A stretch of DNA of 64,000 nucleotides from an uncultured Oscillibacter sp. (GTDB taxonomy: Bacteria; Bacillota; Clostridia; Oscillospirales; Oscillospiraceae), in the NCBI GenBank assembly GCA_947365245.1, contig CANAWG010000002.1, positions 186,001 through 250,000 of the forward strand, written 5' to 3'. The position numbers and the translations under genes were made by a program. Position 1 is the first letter of the stretch; each line of letters starts with the position of its first letter. Shown here piece after piece: positions 45,626 through 53,693 of the stretch. The notes under the pieces are model-generated. The model did not search any database and was not told the DNA's origin. It saw nothing but the letters and a program-made list of their open reading frames with translations.

Positions 45626-47005
45626 ATGAAACAACACCCTCAGCCGCCCATGCAGGAGAACAAGATGGGCGTGATGCCCATCGGGCCGCTGCTGGCCGGC
45701 ATGGCCATCCCCATGATGGTCTCCATGCTGGTCCAGGCCCTTTATAACATCGTGGACAGCGTCTTCGTGGCCCGCATCAGCCAGGACGCCCTCAACGCCG
45801 TCTCACTGGCGTTTCCCCTGCAGAACCTGATGATCGCCGTGGGCGGCGGCACCGGCGTGGGCATGAACGCCCTGCTCTCCCGCTCACTGGGGGAGAAAGA
45901 CCAGGAGCAGGCCGATCGGGCCGCCAACACCGGCATCTTCCTCTTCTTCCTCAGCGCCGTCATCTTCGGCGTGTGCGGCTTTGCCCTGGCCAGGCCGTTC
46001 TTCCTGGCCCAGACGGATATCGCCCCCATTGTGGACTACGGCACCACCTACGCCCGGATATGCCTGGGACTGTCCATCGGCATCTTCAGCCAGTTCTGCT
46101 TTGAGCGGCTGCTCCAGTCCACCGGGCGGACGGTGTACTCCATGGTCACCCAGCTCATCGGAGCGGTCATCAACATCATCATGGATCCCATTTTGATCTT
46201 CGGCCTCTTCGGCTTTCCCCGGATGGAGGTGGCGGGGGCCGCCGCCGCCACGGTGCTGGGTCAGATCATCGCCGCCATCCTGGGTCTTATCATCAACCTG
46301 AGGTGCAACCCGGACATCCATATCCGTCTGCGGGAAATCCGGCCCCACAGGGCCATCGTCCAGGAGATCTACCGGGTAGGCGTGCCCTCCATCGTGATGC
46401 AGTCCATCGGCTCCGTCATGGTCTTCGGTATGAACCAGATTCTCATGGCCTTTACGGACACCGCCACCGCCGTCTTCGGAGCCTACTTCAAGCTCCAGAG
46501 CTTCATCTTCATGCCCGTGTTCGGGCTGAACAACGGCATGGTGCCCATCATCTCCTACAACTACGGAGCCGCCCGGCTGGACCGGGTGAAGCGGACCTAT
46601 AAGCTCACCGCCGCCACCGCCACGGTGATCATGTGCCTCGGCTGCGCCGCGTTCAACCTGTTTCCCGAGGTCCTGCTGGGCTTTTTCAGCCCCTCGGAGG
46701 AGATGCTCTCCATCGGCACCGTGGCCCTGCGGGTCATCAGCTACTCGTTCCTGCTGGCGGGATTTGACATCATCGCGGGCTCCGTGTGCCAGGCCATCGG
46801 CAACCCCGTCTACACCCTCGTCTGCTCCGTGTGCCGCCAGCTGGTGGCGCTGCTGCCGGCGGCGTGGCTTCTGGCCCGGACGGGGATATTGGACCTGGTG
46901 TGGTTCTGCTTCCCCATCTCGGAGGTGGTGTCTTTGGTGCTGAGCATCTTCTTCCTGCGGCGCACCATGCGCCGTGTGGAGGCCCAGATTGGGACGGCGG
47001 AGTGA
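45626..47005 (+). CDS. MATE-family efflux pump
   Basis: The 459-residue protein has the 12-helix MATE pattern: LLAGMAIPMMVSMLVQALYN, IVDSVFVARISQDALNAVSL, GGGTGVGMNALLSRSLGEKD, and second-half GVPSIVMQSIGSVMVFGMNQ with NNGMVPIISYNYGAARLDRV. It belongs to the NorM/DinF-like bacterial group common in clostridia and differs clearly from the MATE at 14884. AGAAAGGAAC precedes the ATG. Substrates are unknown. Confidence 0.94.
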   Translation: MKQHPQPPMQENKMGVMPIGPLLAGMAIPMMVSMLVQALYNIVDSVFVARISQDALNAVSLAFPLQNLMIAVGGGTGVGMNALLSRSLGEKDQEQADRAANTGIFLFFLSAVIFGVCGFALARPFFLAQTDIAPIVDYGTTYARICLGLSIGIFSQFCFERLLQSTGRTVYSMVTQLIGAVINIIMDPILIFGLFGFPRMEVAGAAAATVLGQIIAAILGLIINLRCNPDIHIRLREIRPHRAIVQEIYRVGVPSIVMQSIGSVMVFGMNQILMAFTDTATAVFGAYFKLQSFIFMPVFGLNNGMVPIISYNYGAARLDRVKRTYKLTAATATVIMCLGCAAFNLFPEVLLGFFSPSEEMLSIGTVALRVISYSFLLAGFDIIAGSVCQAIGNPVYTLVCSVCRQLVALLPAAWLLARTGILDLVWFCFPISEVVSLVLSIFFLRRTMRRVEAQIGTAE

Positions 47006-47033
47006 GGATATCCGCGGAACCGGAAAAAATCGA

Positions 47034-47080
47034 GCGTCCCCGTCCGGCGGCCAAGGGCCGCCGGACGGGGACGCTGTGTT
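47034..47080 (+). terminator. Terminator of the second MATE gene
   Basis: GCGTCCCCGTCCGGCGGCC-AAG-GGCCGCCGGACGGGGACGC is a perfect 19-bp stem followed by TGTGTTTTG. Confidence 0.88.
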
Positions 47081-47151
47081 TTGAGGGAGCTGCCCTCCAC
47101 CAAATGCCGCCATTTCACGGCTTTGGCCGGGAGATCCGCGGGGCGCGGCCG

Positions 47152-47454
47152 CTATCTGCGGATGCCCCGCCGGGCCGCCTCTTTTCGAAGAAAGTCACAG
47201 AACTCCCCGCAGTTGATCCTGCCGTAGAGCCCCGCCTTTCCCGCCGTCATGTTTTTCTTCAGGCAGTCCGGGACGCCCACACCGCTCTTGAAATGGATCC
47301 GATCCTCGGGGGCCCAGGCGCCCTGCTCCTGGTTGTTCTCGTGGACCCAGAAATCCACATTGGCCGAGGTCAGGATGTAGTCAACGGCGATATCAAGTTC
47401 CGCCTGCGAGTCAAAACTCACCTGATTGTTCCTGCCAAATACGATTTTGCCCAT
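47152..47454 (-). CDS. Hypothetical 100-residue protein at the end of the restriction-modification operon
   Basis: The product begins MGKIVFGRNNQVSFDSQAEL and contains a Trp/His/Asn-rich segment (VDFWVHENNQEQGAWAPEDR) and a C-terminal basic tail. The start at 47454 follows AAAGGAGGTG; the track's longer form reads from the preceding gene. It is 16 bases downstream of the HNH nuclease gene and likely co-transcribed. No family is recognised; a nuclease accessory or solitary passenger gene are both possible. Confidence 0.6.
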   Translation of the reverse strand: MGKIVFGRNNQVSFDSQAELDIAVDYILTSANVDFWVHENNQEQGAWAPEDRIHFKSGVGVPDCLKKNMTAGKAGLYGRINCGEFCDFLRKEAARRGIRR

Positions 47455-47470
47455 GGATGCACCTCCTTTC

Positions 47471-48694
47471 TCATGAGGTGTAATGCGCGTTGATGGCGTT
47501 GATGACCCCACGGAAGTCCCTGTCCTCGATCTCTGAGAAGCTGTCATCGTCAAAGCCGACGCTCAGCACAAACAGAAGATTGGAAAACTCGTAGATGGTC
47601 TCCGCGGAGGGGCCCGCCAAATTCTCGCGGATCCGCTCCACCTTGGAGAGCAGCAGCAGATGCTGGTATTGCCGGTCGATTTCCTGCGTGCGGCCGCTGG
47701 GGTGGGCGTAGCCGAGGTGCTGGGTGGGCGTGAGGGCCGCCAGGTTCTCCAGATAGGAGCCGATCTCCGGATAGAGGGACTCCGGAAAGATGTGGTGTAC
47801 ATGGATGGCCTGGTCCGCCAGGTGCGCGGGTTCCAGGTGCTCCGTCCGTCCGCCGCGGACCTGGTCGTTGAAGAGCCGGAGATACCGCTTGGCCTTGGCG
47901 GACTGGTAGCGATAGTACGCCTCGTTGACCTCCGCGGGGTGCGCAGCCGCGTACTCTTTCCGTGTGACCCCCTTGGGCTTGTCGGCGTACACGTCCCGGA
48001 AGTTGTTGCGGTTGTACATCAGCATATCGTAGGTGATGATCTGCTGGGACAATCGGCCCTTTTCCGTGCCGCGGGAGTTGTGGAAATACGCCAGCGGATT
48101 GAGCACCTTGATGAAAATACGGTTGCACTCCACAACGCCGTTGATTTTTGTGTGGCGAATGATGAAAGAGGAAAAGGTCTCTTTTGCGGCCCGGTAGCCG
48201 TCCTTGGTCTGGGTTTGGAAGAACGCCTCAAAAGCGGGGTAAATGCCGCTGTCCCGCAGAACCTTCTCGATGTAGGTCCGCAGGAAAAACAGCGCGTTTC
48301 GCTCCCGCAGGGCGATGTACTCCAGGACCTCCATGCTGTTTACCCGGTAAAAATTCTTGTTGCCGTGCTTGCTCTTCAGGAGAACCCCGGCGTTTGCCAG
48401 CATCTCCATGGGCTGCTGGAAAAACTTGTCGTACTCATTTCTGGCGGCGGCGCTCTCAACACCCGGCTTTTTGAAGATGGCCTCCACGTTCTCGACGGTG
48501 TATCGGTTGTGCCAGATCTCGGAGGTGGTGAAGACGCGCTGTCCGTCCGGAAGCGCGCAGCGGCAGATGCAGTCCGCCACCACCGTGACCACATCCGCCG
48601 CGCACTTCTGGTCGATCCACCGCCCGTTTCCGCTCTTGCGGAGGTCGTAGTCAAACCGGCTGCAAAAATTTACGAGGTCCTGCTGCGTCAGCAT
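47471..48694 (-). CDS. HNH-type restriction endonuclease
   Basis: The 407-residue protein has a C-terminal HNH (beta-beta-alpha-metal) nuclease motif: AIHVHHIFPESLYPEIGSYL followed by ENLAALTPTQHLGYAHP, giving His pair 300-301, Asn317 and His326/331. The N-terminal 290 residues, including FNDQVRGGRTEHLEPAHLAD, are probably target recognition. The start overlaps the methyltransferase stop (ATGCTGA). Type IIS enzymes of the Alw26I/Eco31I/Esp3I group also use an HNH site and pair with C5-cytosine plus N6-adenine methylation, so kinship is plausible but unproven. Base composition is lower in GC than the surroundings. Confidence 0.78.
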   Translation of the reverse strand: MLTQQDLVNFCSRFDYDLRKSGNGRWIDQKCAADVVTVVADCICRCALPDGQRVFTTSEIWHNRYTVENVEAIFKKPGVESAAARNEYDKFFQQPMEMLANAGVLLKSKHGNKNFYRVNSMEVLEYIALRERNALFFLRTYIEKVLRDSGIYPAFEAFFQTQTKDGYRAAKETFSSFIIRHTKINGVVECNRIFIKVLNPLAYFHNSRGTEKGRLSQQIITYDMLMYNRNNFRDVYADKPKGVTRKEYAAAHPAEVNEAYYRYQSAKAKRYLRLFNDQVRGGRTEHLEPAHLADQAIHVHHIFPESLYPEIGSYLENLAALTPTQHLGYAHPSGRTQEIDRQYQHLLLLSKVERIRENLAGPSAETIYEFSNLLFVLSVGFDDDSFSEIEDRDFRGVINAINAHYTS

Positions 48695-51291
48695 TTTTTC
48701 ACCACCTCTTCTGAACCGGAAGGCGCGCGCTGGAGGTTCTCCCGCTCATCCAGTGTCTCCTGGATGGGGGCCGCCTTTTCGTCCTCTCTCAAAAGACCGT
48801 AGAAGAACACCGAGTAGGCGTCCACGTTCAAAGACCGGGTCTGATAATTTCTGGCGGTCTGGTAGAAATCCCGGTACTCCTGGGTGGAGAAATAGGCCAG
48901 CTGCGCCTCCGTGGGGGAGACGCCGTTTTTCGGGATGAGGATGGCCAGAGAGCCGTTGACAAGGGTGCCCGCGGGCTTTCGGATCACCCGCGGCTTGTAG
49001 GTCATGTTGGGGGTGAGATACACGTCGTCCCGCCGCAGGTACTCATACACGGCCAGGGAGGATGCGGCGTCGGGCGATATGTATGCGTCGTATCCCTCAA
49101 TATCCACGATGGCCGTCCCGCTGTCATTGATGTTGCGGGATTTCAGCACTCGAATGCCGCCGGCGGCGGAGAGGAGCTTGTTTGTGATCTGCCGGTCGCG
49201 GAATACCCGGAAGACGTTGAAATCCAACCGCCGGCAGACCTGGTCAAAGGCCTTGTTTCGGTAGATGATCCAGTAGGGGAGCTTTTTGTCGAAGATATAG
49301 CTCTGGGGCTGTACGAGGTGGATGCCGCGGGTTATGGACGCAACGCGGGTGCGGGACGGCCGGCCCTGGAGGTTGATGAGGATGGCGAGAGTCTCCACCA
49401 GCACGCCGGGGAATCCCTTTTCCCCGAAGTCGATGATAGACTCCACCGCCTTTGCCGAGAGGTACTCCCTGGTTTTGGCAAATTCCGGCGTGTTGAGCAG
49501 GAACTTCGGAAAGACCAGGGCGACGTAATTTCCGATGCGCATCGCCTTGTCGAGAAAGAACGAGCAGATATTGGTGGTGTCCTGGTTGACCGCCTCGCCG
49601 CGATAGACGCGCAGCAGAGGATTGGCGGACTTCATTTTGTGAAAGGGGGGGTTGCCGATGACGTAGTCGTACTTCTCCCCAAACTCGTGCAGCAGGAAGT
49701 CGTCTGCGATATAGTTGATCGTGCAGGTGTCGGGGATGTCGTAGCCTGCCAGAATCAGCCTCGCGATCTCCAGGCTGTGGGCGTCGATGTCCACGACGTC
49801 CAAAATCACGTTCCGCCCCTCGAATTTTTTCGCAATGAGAGGGACGAAGTTCCCGACGCCGACGGAGGGCTCCAGAATTCTGACGGTCTTTTGATCCGTG
49901 TCCGGCAGCGCTTTCATCATCTCCGTGATGAGCGCCTTGCCGGTGAAAAAGGCGGCGTGATCGGTGGGGCTCGTGTTGGCCAGCTCCGCGATTTTTCCCA
50001 GGGACGCCGCGGACAGGGACAGGGGGTTCTCGGTGATAAAGCGCTTGAGCGCCTCCGTGTCGGAAAGGCCGCGCTCTTTGACAATCCGATGGATGGCCGC
50101 CCGGTTCAGCGGCGGAGAGGCGGCGGCCCTGGCGATCTTCTTTGCGATGGCCTGGAAAATCGCCGTGGGAACGGCCTCTCCCAGGGACTGCCGGATCTTG
50201 ATCTCCTCTTTTTTCAAGAAAGCGCGCTTTTTCGCGGGGGACAGGCGGTTGAGGGATTCCAGGTCCGCCTCCACCCATTTGAAAGAGCGGGGCACGGTCA
50301 TCATCAGCATCAGCTCCCGGATGCTGAAAACCCGGTCGTCCCTGGGGTGGATGGTATTCTGGCTGGCAAGCTGGTCGTTTCTCGTGTGGATGCAGGGACC
50401 CACCTTGTCCCAGTACTGGCGGCGGTACTTGTCCCCGTTTTTCTGCTGGTTGATGACGATCTTTCCGTTCTTGATCTGATGGGGCTTTTTTTGATCGTCG
50501 CTGTTTTCAAAGGCCGACTGCCCCTCCCGGAGATCGGCGATCCACGCCCGCATGTGCTGGGGGTAGACACGGAAAGAGTGGTAGATGTCGCTCTCGTCAA
50601 TCTCGCCGAACCGGCGCAGGGGCTTGAGATCCCCGATGACCTGGCGGAGCGTCCGCTCCTCCACCGGCGCGGGGTACAGCTCCAGCGGGGAGACCTCGTC
50701 CGCGTAATCTCTGGAGACGCCGATGACCACGGTCCGCTGCCGGCTGGAGCAGGCCCCGTAATTTTTAAAATTGATCACCCGGGAGACATAGGAGTACTCC
50801 GCGCCTAAATTGTTTTCAATGGCCTCCGCGATGGACTTGTTGACGCCGTCCGTGTCCGTGCAGACCGTCTTCATAAAGGCGGGGACGTTTTCAAAGATGA
50901 AAAAGCGGGGGTTGATCCGCTGGATGATCTTGATGGACTCGATGACCAGGGAATTGCGCACAATCTCCGTGGAGCTCTTCTTGTGGTTGGCAACGGACAT
51001 GCCCTGACAGGGCGGAGTTGCGATGACCACGTCGACGCGGGAGAGAGACTCCTCCCGCCGCCACAGATCGATCTGGGCGTACAGCGCGGCCTTGGTCTCG
51101 TCCTTTGCGAGATCCCCGCAGATATATCCGCTCTCGTATTTGCACTTGTGGTTGTACCGCTGAATATCCAGTCTCCTGGGAATCAGCTCGTTTGTCGCCA
51201 CGCAGTCAAAGTGCTCCAGATGAAAGCCGTAGCACCCGATTCCGGCACTGCTGAACAAGCTGATGTATGTGGGCCGCCTGTCTGTGTTCAT
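48688..51291 (-). CDS. Fused C5-cytosine and N6-adenine DNA methyltransferase
   Basis: The 867-residue protein joins two methyltransferases. Residues 1-345 are a C5-cytosine enzyme: motif I YISLFSSAGIGCYGFHLEHF, motif IV TPPCQGMSVANHKK with catalytic Cys95, motif VI ENVP (134-137), motif VIII SRQRTVVIG (183-191). Residues about 440-770 are an N6-adenine enzyme: motif I LEPSVGVGNFVPLIA (473-487) and motif IV VIGNPPF (544-550). The C-terminal 100 residues may recognise DNA. The start at 51291 (MNTDRR) follows AAGGATGG. It probably protects two different bases of one asymmetric site cut by the overlapping HNH nuclease gene. Lower GC content suggests acquisition. Confidence 0.88.
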   Translation of the reverse strand: MNTDRRPTYISLFSSAGIGCYGFHLEHFDCVATNELIPRRLDIQRYNHKCKYESGYICGDLAKDETKAALYAQIDLWRREESLSRVDVVIATPPCQGMSVANHKKSSTEIVRNSLVIESIKIIQRINPRFFIFENVPAFMKTVCTDTDGVNKSIAEAIENNLGAEYSYVSRVINFKNYGACSSRQRTVVIGVSRDYADEVSPLELYPAPVEERTLRQVIGDLKPLRRFGEIDESDIYHSFRVYPQHMRAWIADLREGQSAFENSDDQKKPHQIKNGKIVINQQKNGDKYRRQYWDKVGPCIHTRNDQLASQNTIHPRDDRVFSIRELMLMMTVPRSFKWVEADLESLNRLSPAKKRAFLKKEEIKIRQSLGEAVPTAIFQAIAKKIARAAASPPLNRAAIHRIVKERGLSDTEALKRFITENPLSLSAASLGKIAELANTSPTDHAAFFTGKALITEMMKALPDTDQKTVRILEPSVGVGNFVPLIAKKFEGRNVILDVVDIDAHSLEIARLILAGYDIPDTCTINYIADDFLLHEFGEKYDYVIGNPPFHKMKSANPLLRVYRGEAVNQDTTNICSFFLDKAMRIGNYVALVFPKFLLNTPEFAKTREYLSAKAVESIIDFGEKGFPGVLVETLAILINLQGRPSRTRVASITRGIHLVQPQSYIFDKKLPYWIIYRNKAFDQVCRRLDFNVFRVFRDRQITNKLLSAAGGIRVLKSRNINDSGTAIVDIEGYDAYISPDAASSLAVYEYLRRDDVYLTPNMTYKPRVIRKPAGTLVNGSLAILIPKNGVSPTEAQLAYFSTQEYRDFYQTARNYQTRSLNVDAYSVFFYGLLREDEKAAPIQETLDERENLQRAPSGSEEVVKKC

Positions 51292-51500
51292 CTTTTGTAC
51301 CATCCTTACATCGCTTGCCTGTCACCGGGAGTTTACGCCGCATGGTCATCGATTCCCCGAAGGAAAGGGGGTTCGCTGGGGCTTCCGCCGCCGCGTGGGG
51401 CGGCGCGTGTCCGCGGCTTCGCAGAGTGTGGTTTTATCGGGATAGACTGCGGTTTTCCTGGCCGGCCGCGGTCTGAAAGCGTTCCGCCAGGCACCTTTTC

Positions 51501-51529
51501 AGTATACCGCAGGGCGGCTGTAATTGCAA
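51501..51529 (-). promoter_or_regulatory. Promoter of the restriction-modification operon
   Basis: On the minus strand TTGCAA, 17 bases and TATACT. The leader to the methyltransferase is about 200 bases and GC-rich; no controller (C-protein) ORF is seen. The gap 51292-51632 otherwise holds nothing I can name. Confidence 0.7.
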
Positions 51530-51629
51530 CGATAAATTGCGGGAAACTCCAATTTATTCTCCAAAAGCGGGGAGTTTATAATCTTGAGATGGATAACGGA
51601 GAGCGGAGGGACGAAGGCGCTCCTCCGGG

Positions 51630-51672
51630 AAAAAGGCCCTCACCGGCGCTTTCTCCGATGAGGGCCTCTCTC
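51630..51672 (-). terminator. Terminator of guaA
   Basis: AGGCCCTCA and TGAGGGCCT form the stem; on the minus strand it is followed by TTTTTCC. Confidence 0.8.
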
Positions 51673-51698
51673 TATGAATGCCGCCCGGCCTCAGCCGT

Positions 51699-52679
51699 TC
51701 ACTCCCATTCAATCGTCCCGATGGGCTTGGGCGTCAGGTCGTAGAGCACCCGGCATACCCCCGGCACCTCCGCCAGCACCCGGTCGGTGATGGTCTTCAG
51801 CACCGCGTAGGGGATCTCCGGCACCGTGGCGGTCATGGCGTCTACGGTGTTGACGGCGCGGATGATCACCGGCCAGTCAAAGGCCCGCCTGCCGTCCCGC
51901 ACGCCGGTGGAGCGGAAGTCCGGCACCACGGTGAAAAACTGCCACACCTTGTCCGCGAGGCCCGCCTTGGAGAACTCCTCCCGCAAAATAGCGTCGGACT
52001 CCCGCAGGGCCGCCAGGCGGTCCCGGGTGATGGCCCCCAGGCACCGCACCCCCAGGCCGGGGCCGGGGAAGGGCTGGCGGTCCACCATGGACGCCGGCAG
52101 GCCCAGGGCCCGGCCTACCACCCGGACCTCGTCTTTAAAGAGGAGCTTCACCGGCTCCACCAGCTCGAACTGCATTTCCTCCGGAAGCCCGCCCACGTTG
52201 TGGTGGGCTTTCACGCCGTCGCTCTCCAGGATGTCGGGGTAGATGGTCCCCTGGGCCAGGAAAGAGATGCCCTCCAGCTTCCGCGCCTCCTCGTCAAAGA
52301 CCTTGATAAACTCACCGCCGATGATCTTGCGCTTGCGCTCCGGCTCGTCCACCCCGGCCAGCAGGTCCAGAAAGCGGTCCGTGGCGTCCACATAGATGAG
52401 GTTGGCGTCCATCTGGTTCTGGAAGACCTCGATGACCTGCTCGCTCTCGCCCTTGCGCATGAGGCCGTGGTTCACATGGACGCATACCAGCTGCCTGCCG
52501 ATGGCGCGGATCAGCAGGGCGGCCACCACAGAGGAGTCCACGCCGCCGCTGAGAGCCAGCAGCACTTTCCTGTCCCCCACTTGGGCGCGGACCCTTGCCA
52601 CCTGGTCCGCGATAAAGGCCTCCGCCAGCTCCGGGGTGTTGATCCGCCGCATATCGGCGGGCCGCACATTGTTTTCCAT
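51699..52679 (-). CDS. guaA: GMP synthetase ATP-pyrophosphatase subunit (no glutaminase domain)
   Basis: Converts XMP to GMP using ATP and ammonia. The 326-residue protein has the PP-loop LLALSGGVDSSVVAALLIRA, VCVHVNHGLMRKGESEQVIE, FLAQGTIYPDILES, the dimerisation domain with PFPGPGLGVRCLGAITRDRL and the C-terminal LTPKPIGTIEWE. It lacks the roughly 190-residue class I glutamine amidotransferase domain of ordinary 510-525-residue GuaA. Two-subunit GMP synthetases are known in archaea; a partner glutaminase would be encoded elsewhere, as none is in this window. GAGGAGGATC precedes the ATG. Confidence 0.95.
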   Translation of the reverse strand: MENNVRPADMRRINTPELAEAFIADQVARVRAQVGDRKVLLALSGGVDSSVVAALLIRAIGRQLVCVHVNHGLMRKGESEQVIEVFQNQMDANLIYVDATDRFLDLLAGVDEPERKRKIIGGEFIKVFDEEARKLEGISFLAQGTIYPDILESDGVKAHHNVGGLPEEMQFELVEPVKLLFKDEVRVVGRALGLPASMVDRQPFPGPGLGVRCLGAITRDRLAALRESDAILREEFSKAGLADKVWQFFTVVPDFRSTGVRDGRRAFDWPVIIRAVNTVDAMTATVPEIPYAVLKTITDRVLAEVPGVCRVLYDLTPKPIGTIEWE

Positions 52680-52717
52680 GGATGATCCTCCTCGTGAAAA
52701 TTTTGGTTTCCGGTTTT

Positions 52718-52746
52718 TTTATACCATAACAGCAGGGGAAAAGCAA
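52718..52746 (-). promoter_or_regulatory. Promoter of guaA
   Basis: On the minus strand TTGCTT, 17 bases and TATAAA. Confidence 0.7.
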
Positions 52747-52830
52747 TTAAAATCTGAGGGCGGAGACGCGGGGAAATACCGGGGATGGATCGGACGGGAG
52801 AGACTCCCTCCGCCATTTTTTCGGGGGGCG

Positions 52831-52860
52831 GTATAACCACTGAAAAAAACGTCCATACTC
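52831..52860 (+). promoter_or_regulatory. Forespore (sigma-F/sigma-G type) promoter
   Basis: GTATA, 15 bases and GTCCATACTC fit the sigma-F/G pattern GYATA-N15-GgnnAnAnT; CATACT also fits sigma-G. It lies about 30 bases before a SpoIIQ-like gene. Confidence 0.6.
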
Positions 52861-52891
52861 TCCCTGTACCAAATTAAGGGAGGGACAGACC

Positions 52892-53617
52892 ATGAACAGA
52901 TGGAAGTCGATTTTCGGCAGCGCCGGATTTTACGCGGTGCTGGCCCTGTGCGTGCTGGTCGTCGGCGTAGGGGGGAGCATTGCCCTGTTCTCGGGACGGG
53001 ACAAGCCGGCGGAGGCGCAGAGCGTCCCCGCTGGGACGGATCTCATCGTCCCGGCGGAGGAGACGCCCGTCACGCCGGAGCTCCCCGCCCTGGTGGAGAC
53101 CATTGGCCCGGCTGAGGAGGCACCCCCGAAGGAAGAGCCCCCGGAGGAGGCGCCGCCCCCCATGCCGGAGGTGCCGGTGGACGACACCCCGGTGACGGTG
53201 GAGGCCCCCCGGCTGATCGTCTCGCCGCTGAACGGAGAGGTGGTCACGGTGTTTTCCGTGGACCAGCTGGTGTACAGCGAGACGCTGGGGGACTGGCGGA
53301 CCCACGACGGCATTGACATCGCCGCCGTCCAGGGCACCACGGTGCTCTCCGCCAGCTCCGGCACCGTGGCCTCGGTGACGGACGATCCCCTGATGGGCAC
53401 CACGGTGACCATCCGCCACGACGGCGGCTATGAGACCACATACGCAAACCTCCAGGCCCGGCCCAACGTGGAGGCGGGGGAGACCGTCTCCGCCGGGCAG
53501 ATCATCGGCGCGGTGGGCCGCACCGCGGCCGCGGAGTCCGCCCAGGGGCCCCATCTCCACTTCTCCGTCAAAAAGGACGGTGAGCCGGTGGACCCCGGCG
53601 AGTATCTCAAGCGCTGA
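52892..53617 (+). CDS. spoIIQ: SpoIIQ-like M23 peptidase-domain protein
   Basis: In spore formers SpoIIQ sits in the forespore membrane and joins the SpoIIIA complex across the intermembrane space. The 241-residue protein has one N-terminal membrane helix (GFYAVLALCVLVVGVGGSIA), a long Pro/Glu-rich linker (residues about 45-105) and a LytM/M23 domain: WRTHDGIDIAAVQGTTVLSA, then GPHLHFSVKKDGEPVDPGEY. The zinc ligands HxxxD and HLH are intact, as in clostridial SpoIIQ and unlike B. subtilis SpoIIQ, where the site is degenerate. GGGAGGGAC precedes the ATG. A generic M23 wall hydrolase is the alternative. Confidence 0.78.
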   Translation: MNRWKSIFGSAGFYAVLALCVLVVGVGGSIALFSGRDKPAEAQSVPAGTDLIVPAEETPVTPELPALVETIGPAEEAPPKEEPPEEAPPPMPEVPVDDTPVTVEAPRLIVSPLNGEVVTVFSVDQLVYSETLGDWRTHDGIDIAAVQGTTVLSASSGTVASVTDDPLMGTTVTIRHDGGYETTYANLQARPNVEAGETVSAGQIIGAVGRTAAAESAQGPHLHFSVKKDGEPVDPGEYLKR

Positions 53618-53640
53618 GGGCGGGAGACCGCCGGTTCCCG

Positions 53641-53682
53641 GCAAAAAAGAGGGACGCCGTCTGCGGCGTCCCTCTTTCATTA
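53641..53682. terminator. Bidirectional terminator between spoIIQ and nfnB
   Basis: AAAGAGGGACGCCG-TCTG-CGGCGTCCCTCTTT with A-run left and T-rich right. Confidence 0.92.
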
Positions 53683-53693
53683 TGGCGGTGCGT

